NCBI RefSeq assembly: GCF_030463535.1
Contig: NC_132901.1
Span: forward strand, 751,980-815,979
Direction of reading: 5' to 3'
Origin: Salminus brasiliensis
Taxonomy: Eukaryota > Chordata > Actinopteri > Characiformes > Bryconidae
Length of the DNA stretch: 64,000 nt
Of the stretch, positions 63,935 through 64,000 are shown one piece after another. A program made the translations under genes and the position numbers. The notes beneath the pieces were generated by a model, which was not told the DNA's origin, made no database searches, and saw only the letters and a program-made list of their open reading frames with translations. How positions within the stretch are numbered: the stretch's first letter is position 1; each line of letters starts with the position of its first letter.

Positions 63935-64000
63935 GTTCAGTACATTCCTCATAGTATTAGTGTGTATTAGTACGCAATTGGGTCGCAGCCATAGTTTCGT

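Overview
The window is vertebrate nuclear DNA from a teleost fish. Its genes have short exons with GT-AG introns, the proteins closely match vertebrate families, and the introns are full of (CA)n, (GA)n and ATCC microsatellites, tRNA-derived SINEs and short Tc1-like elements flanked by TA. The repeat style suggests an otophysan (characin- or catfish-like) species, but that is an inference. There are no operons, CRISPR arrays or viral genes.

Layout. (1) 1-6.56 kb, + strand: chic2, lacking only the start of exon 1, with a long 3' UTR. (2) 17.04-8.72 kb, - strand: a complete 16-exon fip1l1 (539 aa), convergent with chic2. Their candidate poly(A) signals lie within about 40 bp of each other. (3) 17.04-18.63 kb: a head-to-head intergenic region with a GC-rich block at each end and an AT-rich duplicated block between. 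(4) 18.63-24.87 kb, + strand: a complete 8-exon tetraspanin of the TspanC8 group, closest to TSPAN5 (268 aa), with a 3' UTR of about 5 kb ending at AATAAA 29829. (5) 29.9-37 kb: an intergenic block of three unrelated tandem arrays (a 71-bp satellite, a 29-bp minisatellite and an ATCC array) plus a short unique stretch with clustered OTX/CRX-type sites. (6) 41.11-57.59 kb, + strand: slc24a2 (NCKX2), 9 coding exons, 603 aa, with an 11-kb first coding intron. (7) 57.6-64 kb: the slc24a2 3' flank, a Tc1-like element holding degenerate minisatellite units, a 2.4-kb minisatellite array, and a CpG-rich right edge that may be the start of another gene.

The genes do not form one pathway. CHIC2 is a palmitoylated vesicle/plasma-membrane protein, FIP1L1 is a subunit of the mRNA cleavage and polyadenylation factor CPSF, TSPAN5 is a membrane scaffold that controls ADAM10 traffic, and NCKX2 exchanges Na+ for Ca2+ plus K+ in neurons and cones. 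The chic2-fip1l1 pairing matches human 4q12.

The most unusual structure is a 29-bp minisatellite found in three arrays (32.3-34.4, 56.6-57.2 inverted, 60.5-63.0 kb). Degenerate units of it also sit between the inverted repeats of a Tc1-like element at 59.0-59.8 kb, and a terminal repeat of the same family borders the intronic array. This suggests the satellite grew out of a transposon interior.
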